Shown here one piece after another: positions 10,229-22,799 of a DNA stretch of 64,000 nt. Within the stretch, counting starts at the first letter, position 1, and the number at the start of each line of letters is the position of its first letter. A program made the translations under genes and the position numbers. Under the pieces are notes generated by a model, which searched no databases, was not told where the DNA came from, and saw nothing but the letters and a program-made list of their open reading frames with translations. Source of the stretch: Pogostemon cablin (Eukaryota; Streptophyta; Magnoliopsida; Lamiales; Lamiaceae); the NCBI GenBank assembly GCA_023678885.1, contig CM042993.1, positions 1,758,501 to 1,822,500 on the forward strand, written 5' to 3'.

Positions 10229-13200
10229 ATGCAAGCAATCACAGCTTGCAGCAGTTCTGCAATATTTCCTCTCAAACCCTACACATTTACCTCCAAGTTT
10301 TTCGCCGGAAAACAAATCCCGTTTCTGGGCCGCCGCAAGCTCTGCGGCGGCGTCATTTCACACCTTCCCGTTCCTCCTTCTCCGAGGTAAGATGTTCTTC
10401 AAGTTTGTGTCTTCGTTATGGCGCCTCAGATTTACTGGCTCTTCAAAAACATGCCCAAATTTGCAGGTTTGACGACAAACACAATGTTGATATCGTTAAA
10501 CAAGAATTTCTGCAGGAAGAGTTCTCTTTGACAACGCGACGAACGTTTTTTGCTCGTTTGCTAATTCTTTCATGTTACGGTTATTTTCTTCCCTCCAGGT
10601 ATTTTACAGGTTCGATATTTTTTTTCCAGCTTTTTTTAATTTATTGGTCATTATTTGTATGTGGGTAAGATATTGTAGATGATGAATTGTTGATTAGAAA
10701 TTAATACTAAAAGAATTGTTAATTTGGATATGTGTTTGACAGCATACGCATTGGGAGATCCATCAATGACAGTTGAACAAGTGACCCCTACAGTCTCCCC
10801 TGCTGGGGCGCTTTTCCCATATGAGGTCCCTTTTTCTTTGCAAATTATGTTTTACTTAATCATCATTTCCCTAATCTCTGTCTTTCTAATTAGTTACTAT
10901 TTTGTAATTTTTCTAACTTCTATGGCAGGTGAATTGATGTGTGTCTACTTGGCAGGAAAGAATTGTCAAATTGTTTGAGAAGAACACTTACTCTGTTGTC
11001 AACATATTTGATGTAACCTTGCGTCCACAACTTAATATTACTGGTGCTGTTGAGGTAAAGAATTTATTTGTCTCCATTTTGATAGAAAGATCTTTGATGC
11101 TTACAAATATGTGAACCCCATTTTCACACTATGACCTGTTTAAAAGTGAAAATGGTAACAAATGTGTAGGTTCCTGAAGGAAATGGCTCAGGAGTTGTAT
11201 GGGATGATCAGGGCCACATTGTCACGAACTATCACGGTATGCACAGTCGTAACAGCACTTCCAGTGTTTGAATCATAATGTTTCTTCTGTTGAGCATTGC
11301 TGAACTTCTTTCTCTGCAATACACATTTCTTGGAAATGGATTGCATACCTTTTGATCAACTATCTTGTCAGTCCCAACTCTCGTGGACAACATTAACAGT
11401 CTCTTTATATATTGACCAGTTATTGGCAATTCTCTTTCAAAGAATCCCAGCACAGGCCAAGTTGTTGCTCGCGTTAATATTCTAGCTGCTGAGGGGTAAG
11501 GCTAAGAATGTTTGTCTTCCAGGACATTTATTTAGTCATTCCACTGTGTATGGTATTTGAGTCTACGCCCATGTTGTAATTGTTGCTGATTTTTATGTTT
11601 TCCTTCGAGTGTAGGGTGCAAAAGAACTTTGAGGGTAAGTTGATTGGTGCAGATCGTACAAAGGATCTTGCTGTCTTGAAGGTTAATGTACTATCTGAGT
11701 TTGCTTACTCTACTGTGGTGTCTGGCAGTTTGCTTTGTTCATCCCCTTTTCTTCTACTTTCTCGCACTGTCTACTCAATAAGTTACCACTCTTGATACCT
11801 TGAGAGCTTTAACTGGCTGGTTAAGTTACAGTAAAATTTTTGCTAGTCCTTTTAATTATTCTAGTTGAAATCTTCACATTCTCTTCATCTTCACTTTTGA
11901 AACTAAATTTAGTACCCTGATCAAACTCTACAATATCTAGTAATGTCACCGATATCCATTTCTTGTGTGGAAAATTTCACTACTGCGTGAATTTTTTACT
12001 GGAGATACCATGAATTGATGCAAAACTTGGTGATTTTTTTTCTAACAGGTTGAAGCCTCTAAAGAATTATTGAGGCCGATTAAGGTCGGCTCATCATCTT
12101 CTTTGAAAGTGGGTCAACAGTGCCTAGCAATTGGAAATCCGTTTGGCTTTGATCACACACTTACTGTTGGGGTCATTAGTGGTTTGAATAGAGATATAAA
12201 TAGTTATAGTTGAGTTACTATTGGTGGAGGTATTCAAACTGATGCTGCCATCAATCCTGGAAACAGGTTCGAGTTTTTAACATAGATCTATCTTGATGAT
12301 GAAACTCAGCATAAAACCATTTCCCTTTTGTATCACTGTCGCATTCTTTTTGGTGTACAGTGGAGGTCCCTTACTGGATTCCAAAGGTAACTTAATTGGA
12401 ATCAACACTGCAATATTTACTCAGACGGGTGAGATTTCTCTCTCTGCATACCACTCAGACAACGTGTTGTTCTTGTTATCATCCGATAGTTTCTGCATCT
12501 GATGTTTAAATTTTGGCTCTCCAACAGGGACTTCAGCTGGTGTAGGTTTTGCAATTCCTTCATCAACTGTGGTAAAGATAATCCCTCAACTGATCCAGTT
12601 TGGAAAAGTACGTATTTTCTTCAAAACTGCTTCTCAACTTTGTTATCACATCATATTTTACTGTTTACCTTTACATGTTAGGTTGTTCGAGCTGGTTTAA
12701 ATATTGATATTGCACCAGACCTTATTGCAAACCAACTCAATGTTCGAAATGGAGCATTAATTTTACTGGTATCCTATAGTCCAATATGCTATTCTTCATA
12801 AAAATGCTGAAGTTTCATTTTCGACCAAAGGGGTTAAACATTGATATTACAACATATGTAGGTTCCTGGAGATAGTTTAGCAGCTAAAGCCGGGCTCCTA
12901 CCGACAACAAGGGGTTTCGCTGGTAAAATTGTGCTCGGTGATATCATTTTGGCCGTGGATGCCAAACCTGTAAGCTCTCTCACTCCACTCGCTCCAACTA
13001 AATTAGAGATGAGTCGAGCAATATTGAGTTTGAGTTCAAGCTCGACGCGTAGCTCAGTTGTACGTTGTTCTCACATAAGAATTTTGTTGTTTTATGTGGT
13101 GGTAACAGGTAAAGAATAGAGCAGAACTGTACAAAATACTTGATGAGTATAATGTAGGTGACAAAGTGGTTCTAAAGATACTGAGAGGTAATGACCAGTT

Positions 13201-13237
13201 GGACCTTCCTATTACTTTAGAAGAAAAGAATGGATAA
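10229..13237 (+). CDS. DEG8: DEG8-like thylakoid-lumen serine protease, with premature TGA
   Basis: DEG/HtrA proteases of this type work in the thylakoid lumen and help remove damaged photosystem II D1 protein. Thirteen exons join in phase: 10229-10386, 10467-10609, 10743-10825, 10956-11054, 11170-11236, 11420-11495, 11615-11681, 12049-12266, 12361-12428, 12528-12607, 12682-12768, 12862-12969, 13109-13237 (461 codons with stop). Residues 1-100 look like a bipartite transit peptide with a twin Arg (TTRRTFFARLL), then YALGDPS. The trypsin triad is visible: His183 (TNYH-V), Asp226 (TKDLAVLK) and Ser304 (NPGNSGGPL, split by an intron); a PDZ domain follows from about 345. Anomaly: codon 286 (12211-12213) is TGA where the family has Gly in GVTIGGG, 18 residues before Ser304. 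Everything after it is intact and still in frame, so this is either a young null allele or a sequence error. The chosen ATG is the only one in phase with exon 2. Confidence 0.9.
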
Positions 13238-13424
13238 AAGTTGAAGCAGATTTAAATATCTTTGTATAATCCATTGGGCCTTCTCACTTCCCTATCCATA
13301 ATTCAAATTTGGGTCGCTCGATTGGATCGCTGATAATTGGGCATGTATATTTTGTTTGCTCACAGTTTCTATTTTGAGTGATAATTATTATATGGAGTAG
13401 TAATTTTTTTTAAAAATAATTATT

Positions 13425-13445
<21 letters not shown>
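13216..13445 (+). repeat. DEG8 3' end, copy 1 of a 230-bp duplication
   Basis: The last DEG8 codons and 3' flank here recur at 16415-16660. Shared blocks include GAATGGATAAAAGTTGAAGC and CCATTGGGCCTTCTCACTTC. Both copies end in an AT-microsatellite. This copy belongs to the intact gene end. Confidence 0.85.
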
Positions 13446-13455
<10 letters not shown>

Positions 13456-13872
13456 GGGTTTGGGCGGGCATGGGCCAACCCATTTGACAACTATAATATG
13501 CGCGAGTAGGAGGATTCTTGAAGAATGTTGAAAATTGGAGAAGGAATGATTATGAAAATTGATTTTGTATCCTCTTAATCATCTTTATTTAATTAATTCA
13601 TTATTTGATGTAAACTCTGAAATGAGAAATTCAAATTTAAAATATTTAAAAATTGAAATGACACGAATGAGAATAAATTAACTAAAAAAAATCACTTTTT
13701 ATGAATATTTTTGTAATTCTTCCTAAAATAATGTCATTACATTATAAGTTAAAATATATACTCCACTTTAAAATGAATTGGTCTTTAAGTCAAGAAATGA
13801 ATATTTTGATGCGATCTCCGTGGCGCGCTTTTTGAATCCATTGTAATCGCCGTGAGCTTGCTTTTATTGAAG

Positions 13873-14044
13873 AGTGAGACTCTGTGTACCCAGCCGCACG
13901 GAGCACATCCCGTGCCCCTTTATAATTTAAACCCTAGCAATACAAAAATTTAAATAGGATTGGAGGGGGAGGATTGTGTTCACATGAAAACACGGAATAT
14001 CCTCCGTGTCCCCGGACTCGCAGGAGCTTTTGTCATTATTGAAA
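13873..14044 (-). mobile_element. short dispersed MITE-like repeat (CAAAAACTCCTG family), inverted
   Basis: Read on the minus strand this begins CAAAAGCTCCTGCGAGTCC, continues with GGACACGGAGGATATTCCGT, and ends in GGGTACACAGAG. The same layout occurs on the plus strand at 27808-27985 and 39583-39712. The ends are loosely inverted with respect to each other. Confidence 0.55.
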
Positions 14045-14841
14045 AGCTCGACACAAATTTTTAACGCTAATTATGGTACTCTTCAATAATCTAAATTATT
14101 AAATTAAAATATTGTTAATATTTAACTTAATAATATTTTAATAAATCATAGTTTAAATAATTTATTTATAAAATCATTATAATTTAATAATGAGCCGATG
14201 TCACTTATGGTCCTTGTAAACCCAATTAAATACTTTATTTATAAAATAATTATTATACTTTAATAATAAAGCATATTGTCATTGTGAACCCAATTAAATA
14301 CTTTATTATAAAATAATAATATTTATTTAGTAATAAGCCTCCACATCTCACATATAATCACGTGTATCTATTTATTTTTATATGGGAAACAATTAAATAT
14401 TTTTATTTATTTTTTTATATGCTTCAATAGAACAATCGTAGTAATTCATAGAGAAATTTCAGTGGACCAAATAATGGGCCCACCAAATGGGCCAATACAG
14501 TTAATATTCCAATTAAAAAGAGAACGAAAATCAATATCTGGATAAAACAAAGTCGAAATAGTTCAGAACCAAGTGGGGCGAGCAAACATACCAAAGGTGA
14601 GAGTTGGGTTCTGATCCCTCTAACCAAGATTGCACTAAAAACCGACTTAAAGTCGCAAAACAATTTACAATGTTTTCAAAAAACACTCGAAAATTTACTA
14701 AGAACCCTAGATTCTGCGAGTAGTAATAATCCTAATTGGCATCTTACATATTTTTCCTCAATATGGATTAATGTACATTTCGTCAACTATTAAGTTACAA
14801 AGACGTAAAAAAAAACAACAAAATCGGGCTCAAACAGTCCC
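14045..14841. other. spacer, including probable F-box gene 3' region
   Basis: AT-rich with three similar short blocks around CCCAATTAAATACTTTATT (14220-14310). The 14640-14840 part is probably the 3' UTR of the minus-strand F-box gene. A minus-strand open frame at 14424-14663 is hydrophobic but unlike any protein I know, so I do not call it. Confidence 0.4.
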
Positions 14842-16107
14842 CTAACATTCACTCATCGACAGAGGAGGCCTTGGAGGAGGCTCCTACATGAAAAAAATAA
14901 CCAACATAGTAATCAGCAACACAGAATTTATCCAAATCAAGAAATTGATTACCTTTGTGATTTCATGTAGTTCCAATGTCTCTAAATTTGGACAAGATTC
15001 AAGCACGCTTAAAGCGCCAGAATTAATGTGGCATCCAAAAATATCACTATCAATTATCAAAGATAGCCGTCTTAATTGTTGTTGAAGCTGTTGTCCATCA
15101 GCCATCATCTTTGATACAAGCTAACACATTGAAGAAAGAAATGATCAATATATCAAAGTGCACCAAATAAAAATTTTCTCTCTCTTCAAAAAGCCATAAC
15201 AAAACATCAATACATCATCTCATAGATAACACATGAATTGAATACTACTCCACTATAGAAAATTATCATGAATACACACACCAGAAAGAAGTCAGACATC
15301 ATATGAAGCTTCTTGATATGCTGAATATAATCAAATAGGTCCTTCACAACATCAATCGCATCTGCAGGCAAATCTTCTTTACAACGAAGAATACCTTTGG
15401 TGTCAATATCTACTTTAACTTCAACCACAGCTGGGATATTTCTGAGCCGGACCTGTCTTCCATCGACATAAAACATAATTTCTAAAATGCTTAAATAAGG
15501 TGCTGAGATTTCTAGCATTTCTGCCATTCCGTCTTTATCTTCCTCAATCACAATAAGTTTATGAAGAAGCGGAGAGTCAATCTTCAAACTATTAAAGCCC
15601 ACATAACAGGACAATATATTTTCAAGCACATGCTGATGCAATTCTACACATTCCAACCGTAACTTAGTGAGAGATTTCCAATCCACTCGTCTCCGAGGGG
15701 CAACTGTGCAAATTACCATTCTCAACTCCATCAAGACAGAATTCGAATACAAAAACTCAACCCAGATATCCAAATGGTATGCCCAAGGCTGACTGCTAAA
15801 GAAAAAGAGATGAAATTCCTCCAACGAATTTGCAGTGCGACAAAGAAGAGTCCTATAAACCATAGCCACAAACTTGTTGGTTTCATCAATATCACCAACT
15901 TCACCGCTGTAAATGAACTGAAGCCTTGTCAAATCACACCAAAGATATCTCCATCTTTTCGACAACACGCTCGTCCTTGCAGCCATTGACATAGGAATTG
16001 AGGCTCACAAAAGTGAGAATATGAATAAGTAAAGAATCAAGCAGTGCACTCAACCGATCAATCGATTCCTTGCTTCGTTTATTCGATGAATTCTTCCGTC
16101 TTTTCAT
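14842..16107 (-). CDS. F-box/LRR-like protein with frame break in the F-box
   Basis: F-box proteins are substrate adaptors of SCF ubiquitin ligases; the F-box binds SKP1 and the LRR-like part picks the target. From 16107 the minus strand reads ESIDRLSALLDSLLIHILTF, the first half of an F-box. The second half (MSMAARTSVLSKRWRYLW) is in another frame starting at 15992, with a TGA in that frame just upstream, so a 1-base shift lies at about 15990-16020. Downstream exons 15992-15282, 15120-14953 and 14883-14842 join in phase and give 306 residues. They contain leucine-rich stretches (LTKLRLECVELH, CPNLETLELHEI) like FBD/LRR-type plant F-box proteins, but no FBD domain. An upstream leader exon seems to lie near 16220-16290. 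It may be a pseudogene, or translation may start at 15992 without a full F-box. Confidence 0.6.
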
Positions 16108-16414
16108 CTAATTAACAACAAATCATCCATGAGATTTAAAAATAAAGTATGATTATGCTGCATATCAACTAATCCTTTCACAATAATTTAAAAACCAGAG
16201 TAGAAATAGGAATTCGAACCTCAGTTCACTGAATCCAACAGACGGCGGCAGCGTAATCGGACAGCTCTCTCGAGATATGGAACACAATTTTAGCCCAAGT
16301 GATAGAAAGGAAGGAGGAGGTTTGAATAGGGTCTGGACTGATATGAACTTTGCCTAATAATTTAATGGAGTGAATTTGATTAATAATATAGGTGGAGTTC
16401 CCCAAAATGAATAA

Positions 16415-16660
16415 GAGAACCCTTTAATAGAAGAAAAAAGAATGGATAAAAGTTGAAGCAGATTTAAATATCTTTGTATAATCCATTGGGCCTTCTCACT
16501 TCCCTATCCATTATTCAAATTAGGCCACTCTATTGGATCACTGATAATTGGGCTTATATATTTTGTTTGCTTACAGTTTCTATTTTGAGAGAGTTTTTAT
16601 ATGAAGTAGTAACTTTTTAAAAGAACAATTATTTTTTAACCAAAAAATATATATATATAT
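16415..16660 (+). pseudogene. DEG8 3'-end fragment, copy 2
   Basis: This repeats the last codons and 3' flank of DEG8 (13216-13445) on the same strand, about 3.2 kb downstream and just past the F-box gene's 5' end. None of the earlier exons is present. It indicates a tandem duplication or local rearrangement that put the F-box gene between two DEG8 tails. Confidence 0.8.
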
Positions 16661-19600
16661 GGATATTTTCAAATCATTAGATCAATTATTAAAACAAATG
16701 GACCACCTATTTTTTCATCTTTTATTCCAAAAATTTTCATTCCACAAATTAAATGTGTCATGCATTATAATCAAAATTCAATTGAAGAGTTTAATGATCA
16801 TTTGTAAAATATAATTTTTACACTAATGAAACACTGAATATAAAATAGGAAATTCAACTTGTAAAGCAAGGAAGTTGCCATGATATAGAACGACAGATTT
16901 GGGGTCTTTCTTGATGTTCAATTAACTTATAAAAAAAAAACAGAATGATGAAATTACTTTTAAAAAAAATGTATAGGATTAAAAAAACTCACACACAACA
17001 ATGATGAGTTATACTTCGTCATCCGATTAAATGTGAATAGAGATAAAGGATTTATATGCTGTTCACATTAGATGTTGAATTTGATTAAATTTATAATATG
17101 TGGAGAATCACATCATAATCTCTTTGAGGCTCAACACAATAAAGACTAATTAGACGACAATCACGAATTAGGGATATTTGATGGAGACTTAAAAACTTGT
17201 TTCATCATCGTTATAAATTACAATACTCTCTCACATTTTTTTTTCATTTGTTTGTCATACAATATATCCATCACTCACATCCTTAAAAGAAAGGAAATTA
17301 TACCTTTATTAAATAAATAACATCAAAAGTTAATTCAATTTCAAAATTATGACTCCTAAATGTCATCTTACACACATTATATTAGCCTTTGCATTTTAAT
17401 TATTTGTTTATTATTTAAAAATACTAAAATACCAAAAAAAATTAATAAAATTGATAAAAATATACTTTTCTTAAATAATAACATGAATTATAATAATTAA
17501 TTTTTTTATTTACTGAACCAAGAAAGAGAAAGAAAAATCCTTTAATTAAGAGGATGAAAATAGTATTTCGTTGTCACTGCGTAGTTAAAATCTGATCCAT
17601 AATTTTATTTATTTATTTTTAAAGCAATTGTTTCCAAGATCCCATCAACATTAATCCTAATTTAATTATGATTGAGTCCTTGATATGGTTAATTGTCTCT
17701 CACAGCTGGCTAAATCCAGCAATTAATTAATATACTATTCTTCTGCGTTGGCAATAATTTAACATGGATTTGCTTCACTCCAATTGTCAAAAATGTTTTA
17801 GTATACCTTTTTGTCTTTTACACCTTGTTTCATCCCACAATATCAAACTTTCACACTCGATCAATCCGAATAAATTTCCATAAAATCCTGTCTGAGTATA
17901 AATTGTGATGTATTCAGATATCTACACATTAATTTGTAATTAGATTTCTATTCTTTTTTATAATATATAAAATTCTTATATGAAACTAATTTCTTGAGAC
18001 AATAAAATAAAATTAAGGAGACATAAAATTGGTGAGTGTGTTTAACTTAGGTTGGAAGAGTTTGACCCATTCTTGAGGTTAATTAGATTGCAAGTATTAA
18101 TTGGGGAGGCCTAGGCCACAAACAAACAAATTTGAGTTTGATTTTCCAAGGACCAGTTTTTTGGAGAATTTTAATCTCGCCCCTTACATATGAAATTTTA
18201 GTCATTTTCCCCCCAATTTTTTTGTTTTGTTTGTTGCCTTAATTGAACACACGATTCTTCGTCTCACAAAACGTTCACTAATCAAATCAAATATTACCGT
18301 TCATTAAATATATAATTCAAAGATATTGTTTCATACGAATAAAAAATAATAATATTTTTATTAATATAAATTAATTCAACAATTTCCTTTTTAGTCAATT
18401 AAAATATTAGTTTCATGAGACTTACACAGCAATGCTCTAAGAGACCAAATTAACATTAATTAAGTTCTAGAAATTAATAAAAACTATACAAGTGTACTCA
18501 TTGAATGAAAAAACATTTTTTCCAATCCATTTATTAAGTCTTGCAGTCCTAGTGATCGTCAATTCAACCACTATTGCCCTTAATTTCCATGAGATAATAA
18601 TTTTGATCGTCAATTCAACCACTATTGCCCTTAATTTCCATGAGATAATAATTTCAGCACTTGGAAGTAATTTCATCGACTAATAATAGTATATTATATG
18701 TACGTACATATTTATTATGATAATTATTTTTTTCTTTTTTACTTACATATATGGTTCTACTTTTAGTCAAATAGTAAACTCTAGTAGTTGAACTGCTTAT
18801 TTTAGAAGTTAATTTGGTGAGCAAGATGATGCATGTTTTTTCTCCATTAAATAAAAATTATAATCCACTTAAGTACTAGTTAAAACTGTTTGCCTAACCT
18901 TAATCACCCCACAACACTGGTTAGATGAATTATTATTATCCAGTACTAAATATGAAAATGAAAATACTACTGCCGTAGTTTATATTTAATTTCTTACGTA
19001 TTAAATTTTTTTAAAATTTTAATTTTGTCAATTATCACATCAAGCATAAACCCAACTATATAGCTACAGCCCCCAACTAAATCGGATCGAACATGTTGCT
19101 AATTCAAGCTTGATTGATGTTATATGGATTTTTAAATTGTGTTTAAGCTAATTTAATACTGTCCGATTAGTCAAATTAAATCTGAACATGCTTTATGATC
19201 AACAATTGCTACGCGGTATTAAAAAATTTTTATTTTAAATTTGAAATATTTTATTTAATAATTACAAATGTATAAATATATTTTAAATACACATGTATAT
19301 TACATCTTTAAACTATATAATTAATATTATTTTTTATATAGAAAATATTATTATGTGATATTTTTTTAATGAATAATGTAAATGAATAGATATTCTGTGT
19401 ACTCGTAGATACAGATTTAAAATCTAATAAGAATTCATTTAACTATTATATGTTTTAAATGTCTTAATTTAATATTTATTTTTAATATATAATTAATGTA
19501 AAATAAATAAATTAATAAAATATATTTAATTATTAATGCTTAACCTATAAAAAGCACTACGCATAAAAAAATTTCCATAATTAAATGCAATATAATGGTG

Positions 19601-20421
19601 ATAAGTAAATCATTAAATTACATAAATTAAAAATAAAAAGAATTATATGAATACCAACCAATTAAAAAGTAACACATGAAAAAAATTCTAAGAATGCATA
19701 AAATGTTGACACATATATTTTTATCGAAATTTATTTTAGATAACTACTCGTCAATTATATATACTATGACTTAGCCTTATGCCAAACTGGTAATTTCTCA
19801 GAATTGTTCAAGAAGACCCTGAATCTGTCTAATGTCTATGCAAAAGTCAATGGCAATTCGATCCCCCAGATGATTAAGTATAGTTTAAGGAATCTCCATT
19901 GTAAAAATATATTGATATAGAGAGAGGGGGGGTTCACGTGTTAATGTCTAAAATAAGGAGATAAAATATTGATTTAAGGAATAGAAGGGCATTCATTATT
20001 AGAGAATGGAATGGAAGGCCATGGAATTTGTGGATCCAATGATGTTAAAATTACATTAATTTACTCAAAAGGGTCTCAGAAATTCTTGCAGTTTATTTAA
20101 ATGTGCATGGATACCAAGATATTGTTCAAACACAACCTCAATAGAAACCCATAAATAAATAGAGCAGCACAAAAATTAAATAGTAAATAGAAGGTTGCTT
20201 TGTCTTTTAGCCTTGATTGCATTAAGATAAAAGAAGCATCCAATCTCCATACACACAAATCAATCTTGCAGTCTCATAGAGATCACAAATTTGGACTACA
20301 CATCTCTATGGGAGTGATCTTCAATCTTTATTTACACTCCATGGCTTGACTTAGGTTCCATTGTTTGCTATTCTTGAATCTTCCCAAAAATAAAAAGAAA
20401 GAGAGAAAAGGGCCTTCATTC
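16661..20421. other. long AT-rich spacer upstream of the NAC gene
   Basis: I see no coding exon here. It holds AT-rich spacer and a perfect 51-bp tandem repeat (18554-18655). The last 250 bases carry an ATAAATAAATAGAGC TATA-like sequence at about 20150 and a pyrimidine-rich leader that fit the NAC promoter. Confidence 0.45.
18554..18655 (+). repeat. perfect tandem repeat, 2 x 51 bp
   Basis: Two adjacent identical 51-bp units begin GATCGTCAATTCAACC and end ATAATAATTTT/C. This is a recent local duplication in spacer. Confidence 0.9.
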
Positions 20422-21607
20422 ATGGATGATAAGAATGAGTTGGAGAAGAGTGTTGATGATATCATGTTGCCTGGATTCCGGTTTCACCCCACCGATGAGG
20501 AGCTCGTCGGGTATTATTTGAAGAGGAAGCTTCTGCATCGGGCCCTCCCGATTGAGCTCATCAAGCAAGTATACATCTACAAGTATGATCCATGGGACCT
20601 TCCAAGTAAGTTCATTAATTAATTCTTAATTTCTTGATTTTTTTTTATTCATAGACTAATTTAAGTTGTTGATTATTTTGAAATAGAACTTGCATCCAGT
20701 ACTGGGGAGAAAGAATGGTATTTCTATTGTCCAAGGGATCGTAAGTACAGAAACAGTACTCGGCCTAATCGAGTAACTGGATCCGGATTTTGGAAAGCCA
20801 CTGGAACTGATCGCCCCATATACTCCTCGGATGGAGCTAAATGCATCGGTCTGAAGAAGTCATTGGTGTTCTACAGAGGCAGGGCAGCTAAAGGCATGAA
20901 AACCGACTGGATGATGCATGAGTTCCGATTACCTTCTGCCACAGACGGAGCACCACCACCATCACCACCCAAAAAAATTTTCGACAAGAACTTTCCAGCA
21001 AGTGTGAGTCCATACACTCTCTAGAACACAGAATAAAATGTTACATCTTCTGTTTCATATGTTAGATGAGTGATACGTATTAAATTAACATGGTAATTAA
21101 TGAATTGTGGAACAGGATTCGTGGGCCATTTGCAGGATTTTCAAGAAGACTAATTCAACAGCAAATAGACCACTTTCTGTCACATGGGCACCACCGGAAA
21201 CCACCACATCACCACCAGATCATGCCACACAAATATTGATCACCTCAGATCAGTTTCAACACCACCCAAATAACTTCTCTTCTCATGACAACACTAACCA
21301 TGTCTCTGCAAAACCATATGACCACTACTTCCACGAGAACCTCCTCCTATCTCCGGATGAAGAAGCAACAAACAGAAGCATACTCGATCCAACTGCCATG
21401 TTCTTCAATCTAACCGGCGAACCATGTAAGAACTCCGATGTTGAAGTAGCCCAACATCATGGCGAAGATGAGTTCAGAAAGAACCAGATGAACAGCAGCA
21501 CAATGTGGGAGAAGATGGGGTTTCCATTCAGCTTACCATGGGATTCACCTCCATGTCCAACTGAGATTTCATCTTCTACATACTCTACAAACAAATGTTA
21601 TATATAG
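20422..21607 (+). CDS. FEZ: NAC transcription factor, FEZ-like
   Basis: A DNA-binding transcription factor of 330 residues. Three exons join in phase (20422-20605, 20687-21003, 21116-21607). The NAC domain covers about residues 15-190: LPGFRFHPTDEELVGYYLKR (A), DPWDLPKLASS (B), EWYFYCPRDRKYRNSTRPNR then GSGFWKATGTDRPIY (C), KSLVFYRGRAAKGMKTDW (D) and WAICRIFKK (E). The KSLVFYRGRAAKG form and the WAICRIFKKTN end match the FEZ (NAC009) group, which in Arabidopsis promotes divisions of root-cap stem cells. The C-terminal half is low-complexity activation-type sequence rich in His, Asn, Ser and Pro, with SLPWDSPP near the end. The ATG at 20422 is the first in frame. Conserved residues appear intact. 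Confidence 0.93.
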
Positions 21608-22423
21608 CTCATTGTATCTATGTATTTTCAACAAGCTCATAGTTTTCTTTCCAGCTCTGTGGTAACAAGCAGAGTTTGTGCAGAAGCTATTTATGATTTC
21701 ACTCTCATTGTATAGTTTTTTCCATGGCTTTTTTTTTTTTGGTTTTTATTATATAGTTTTTCTATTCTTACAGTCTTATTATATGGTTGTGGGATATGAT
21801 AATAATGCCGACCCTAATAAGCATCAAACTCACCTTCAAAAAAACATTGAAAATATCATATGGGAGTATTAATTAAAGTTTATATTTGAAAATAAGAATA
21901 TTAACTAATTCAGAATTAAAATAGTATGCCAAACATAATTAAATTAAATAAATATACTCACCCCTTCATCGAATTCCACACCACTTAGCCTAATTTTCAC
22001 TTAAAATAACTTTCAGTACATGCATGCTTGCTCGAATATTTTACAAACTCCAAATTAAGATTATACATGGAAAAATAAATATTTTGTGGATAATATGGAG
22101 TATATTAGAAAACTTTAGATTTTTTATAGTGAATATTTTGTGATAAAAACTTTTGGCATCTAACTATTTAAATTATCAGCTTCGTTCGCTGTCTGAGGTG
22201 ACTAATATAAATAGGAGATAATTAAATTAACATATTCAAATAAAAATGTATAAAATGTATAAACATTAACAAATTTAAAAATAAAATAAAAATTAGAAAA
22301 AATATATATATATATAATTAAAAAAAACATATATATGTTAAATGCAAAAATATAAAATATATAAAACTAAAAAAAACATATATATATATATATATTAAAT
22401 GCAAAAATATAAAATATATATAT
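21608..22423. other. NAC 3' flank and AT-rich spacer
   Basis: This includes the NAC 3' UTR and AT-rich spacer with a short repeated phrase (TTAAATGCAAAAATATAAAA) at about 22340 and 22395. No gene seen. Confidence 0.4.
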
Positions 22424-22480
22424 TGTCGGGATTTGAACCCACGCCCTTTCTGGGGCCTTAGACCGCTCGGCCATCTTGAC
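22424..22480 (-). pseudogene. tRNA-Leu pseudogene lacking the anticodon arm
   Basis: The minus strand reads as a tRNA-Leu 5' half (GTCAAGATGGCCGAGCGGTC, with the A box and D arm), then jumps directly from the start of the anticodon stem to the variable-arm/T-arm part (GGGCGTGGGTTCAAATCCC, B box). The anticodon loop and most of the long variable arm are deleted and the 3' acceptor strand is shortened to GACA. It cannot decode but keeps both internal polymerase III boxes. Confidence 0.75.
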
Positions 22481-22799
22481 AATTTATTAAAATAATTAAA
22501 TTTTAAATTATTATCTTTAAAATAAATTACTATTATTAGTTTTTGTTTTCGAGTAGACTTTCCCCTGAGCTAAATACTAAGGTAAAAAGTGTAAAAATAA
22601 GTTGTAATATCATGTATTGTAATTTTATAATTAATATATGGTATTGTTTATAATTAATATAATCATTATTTTTCGTCAAAATTAAAATTATAATATTAAT
22701 ACATTTCTTTATTAGAGTAAGAACATAAAACATTCCAGGTCTTCCACGTGAAGTTTTTTTCTCACACTTAAAACTTTTCCTCCCCCTCTCCCACACCCT

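Noticed and set aside
10111..10668. 185-codon open frame over the start of DEG8
   Set aside because: It crosses two introns and is out of phase with the DEG8 exons; the real start is the ATG at 10229 in another frame.
14424..14663. Hydrophobic 79-codon minus-strand frame
   Set aside because: No similarity, no splice or promoter context; more likely 3' untranslated sequence of the F-box gene.
20365..20421. Upstream extension of the NAC reading frame
   Set aside because: It begins with TTG, not ATG, and adds nothing conserved; the ATG at 20422 is the first true start.
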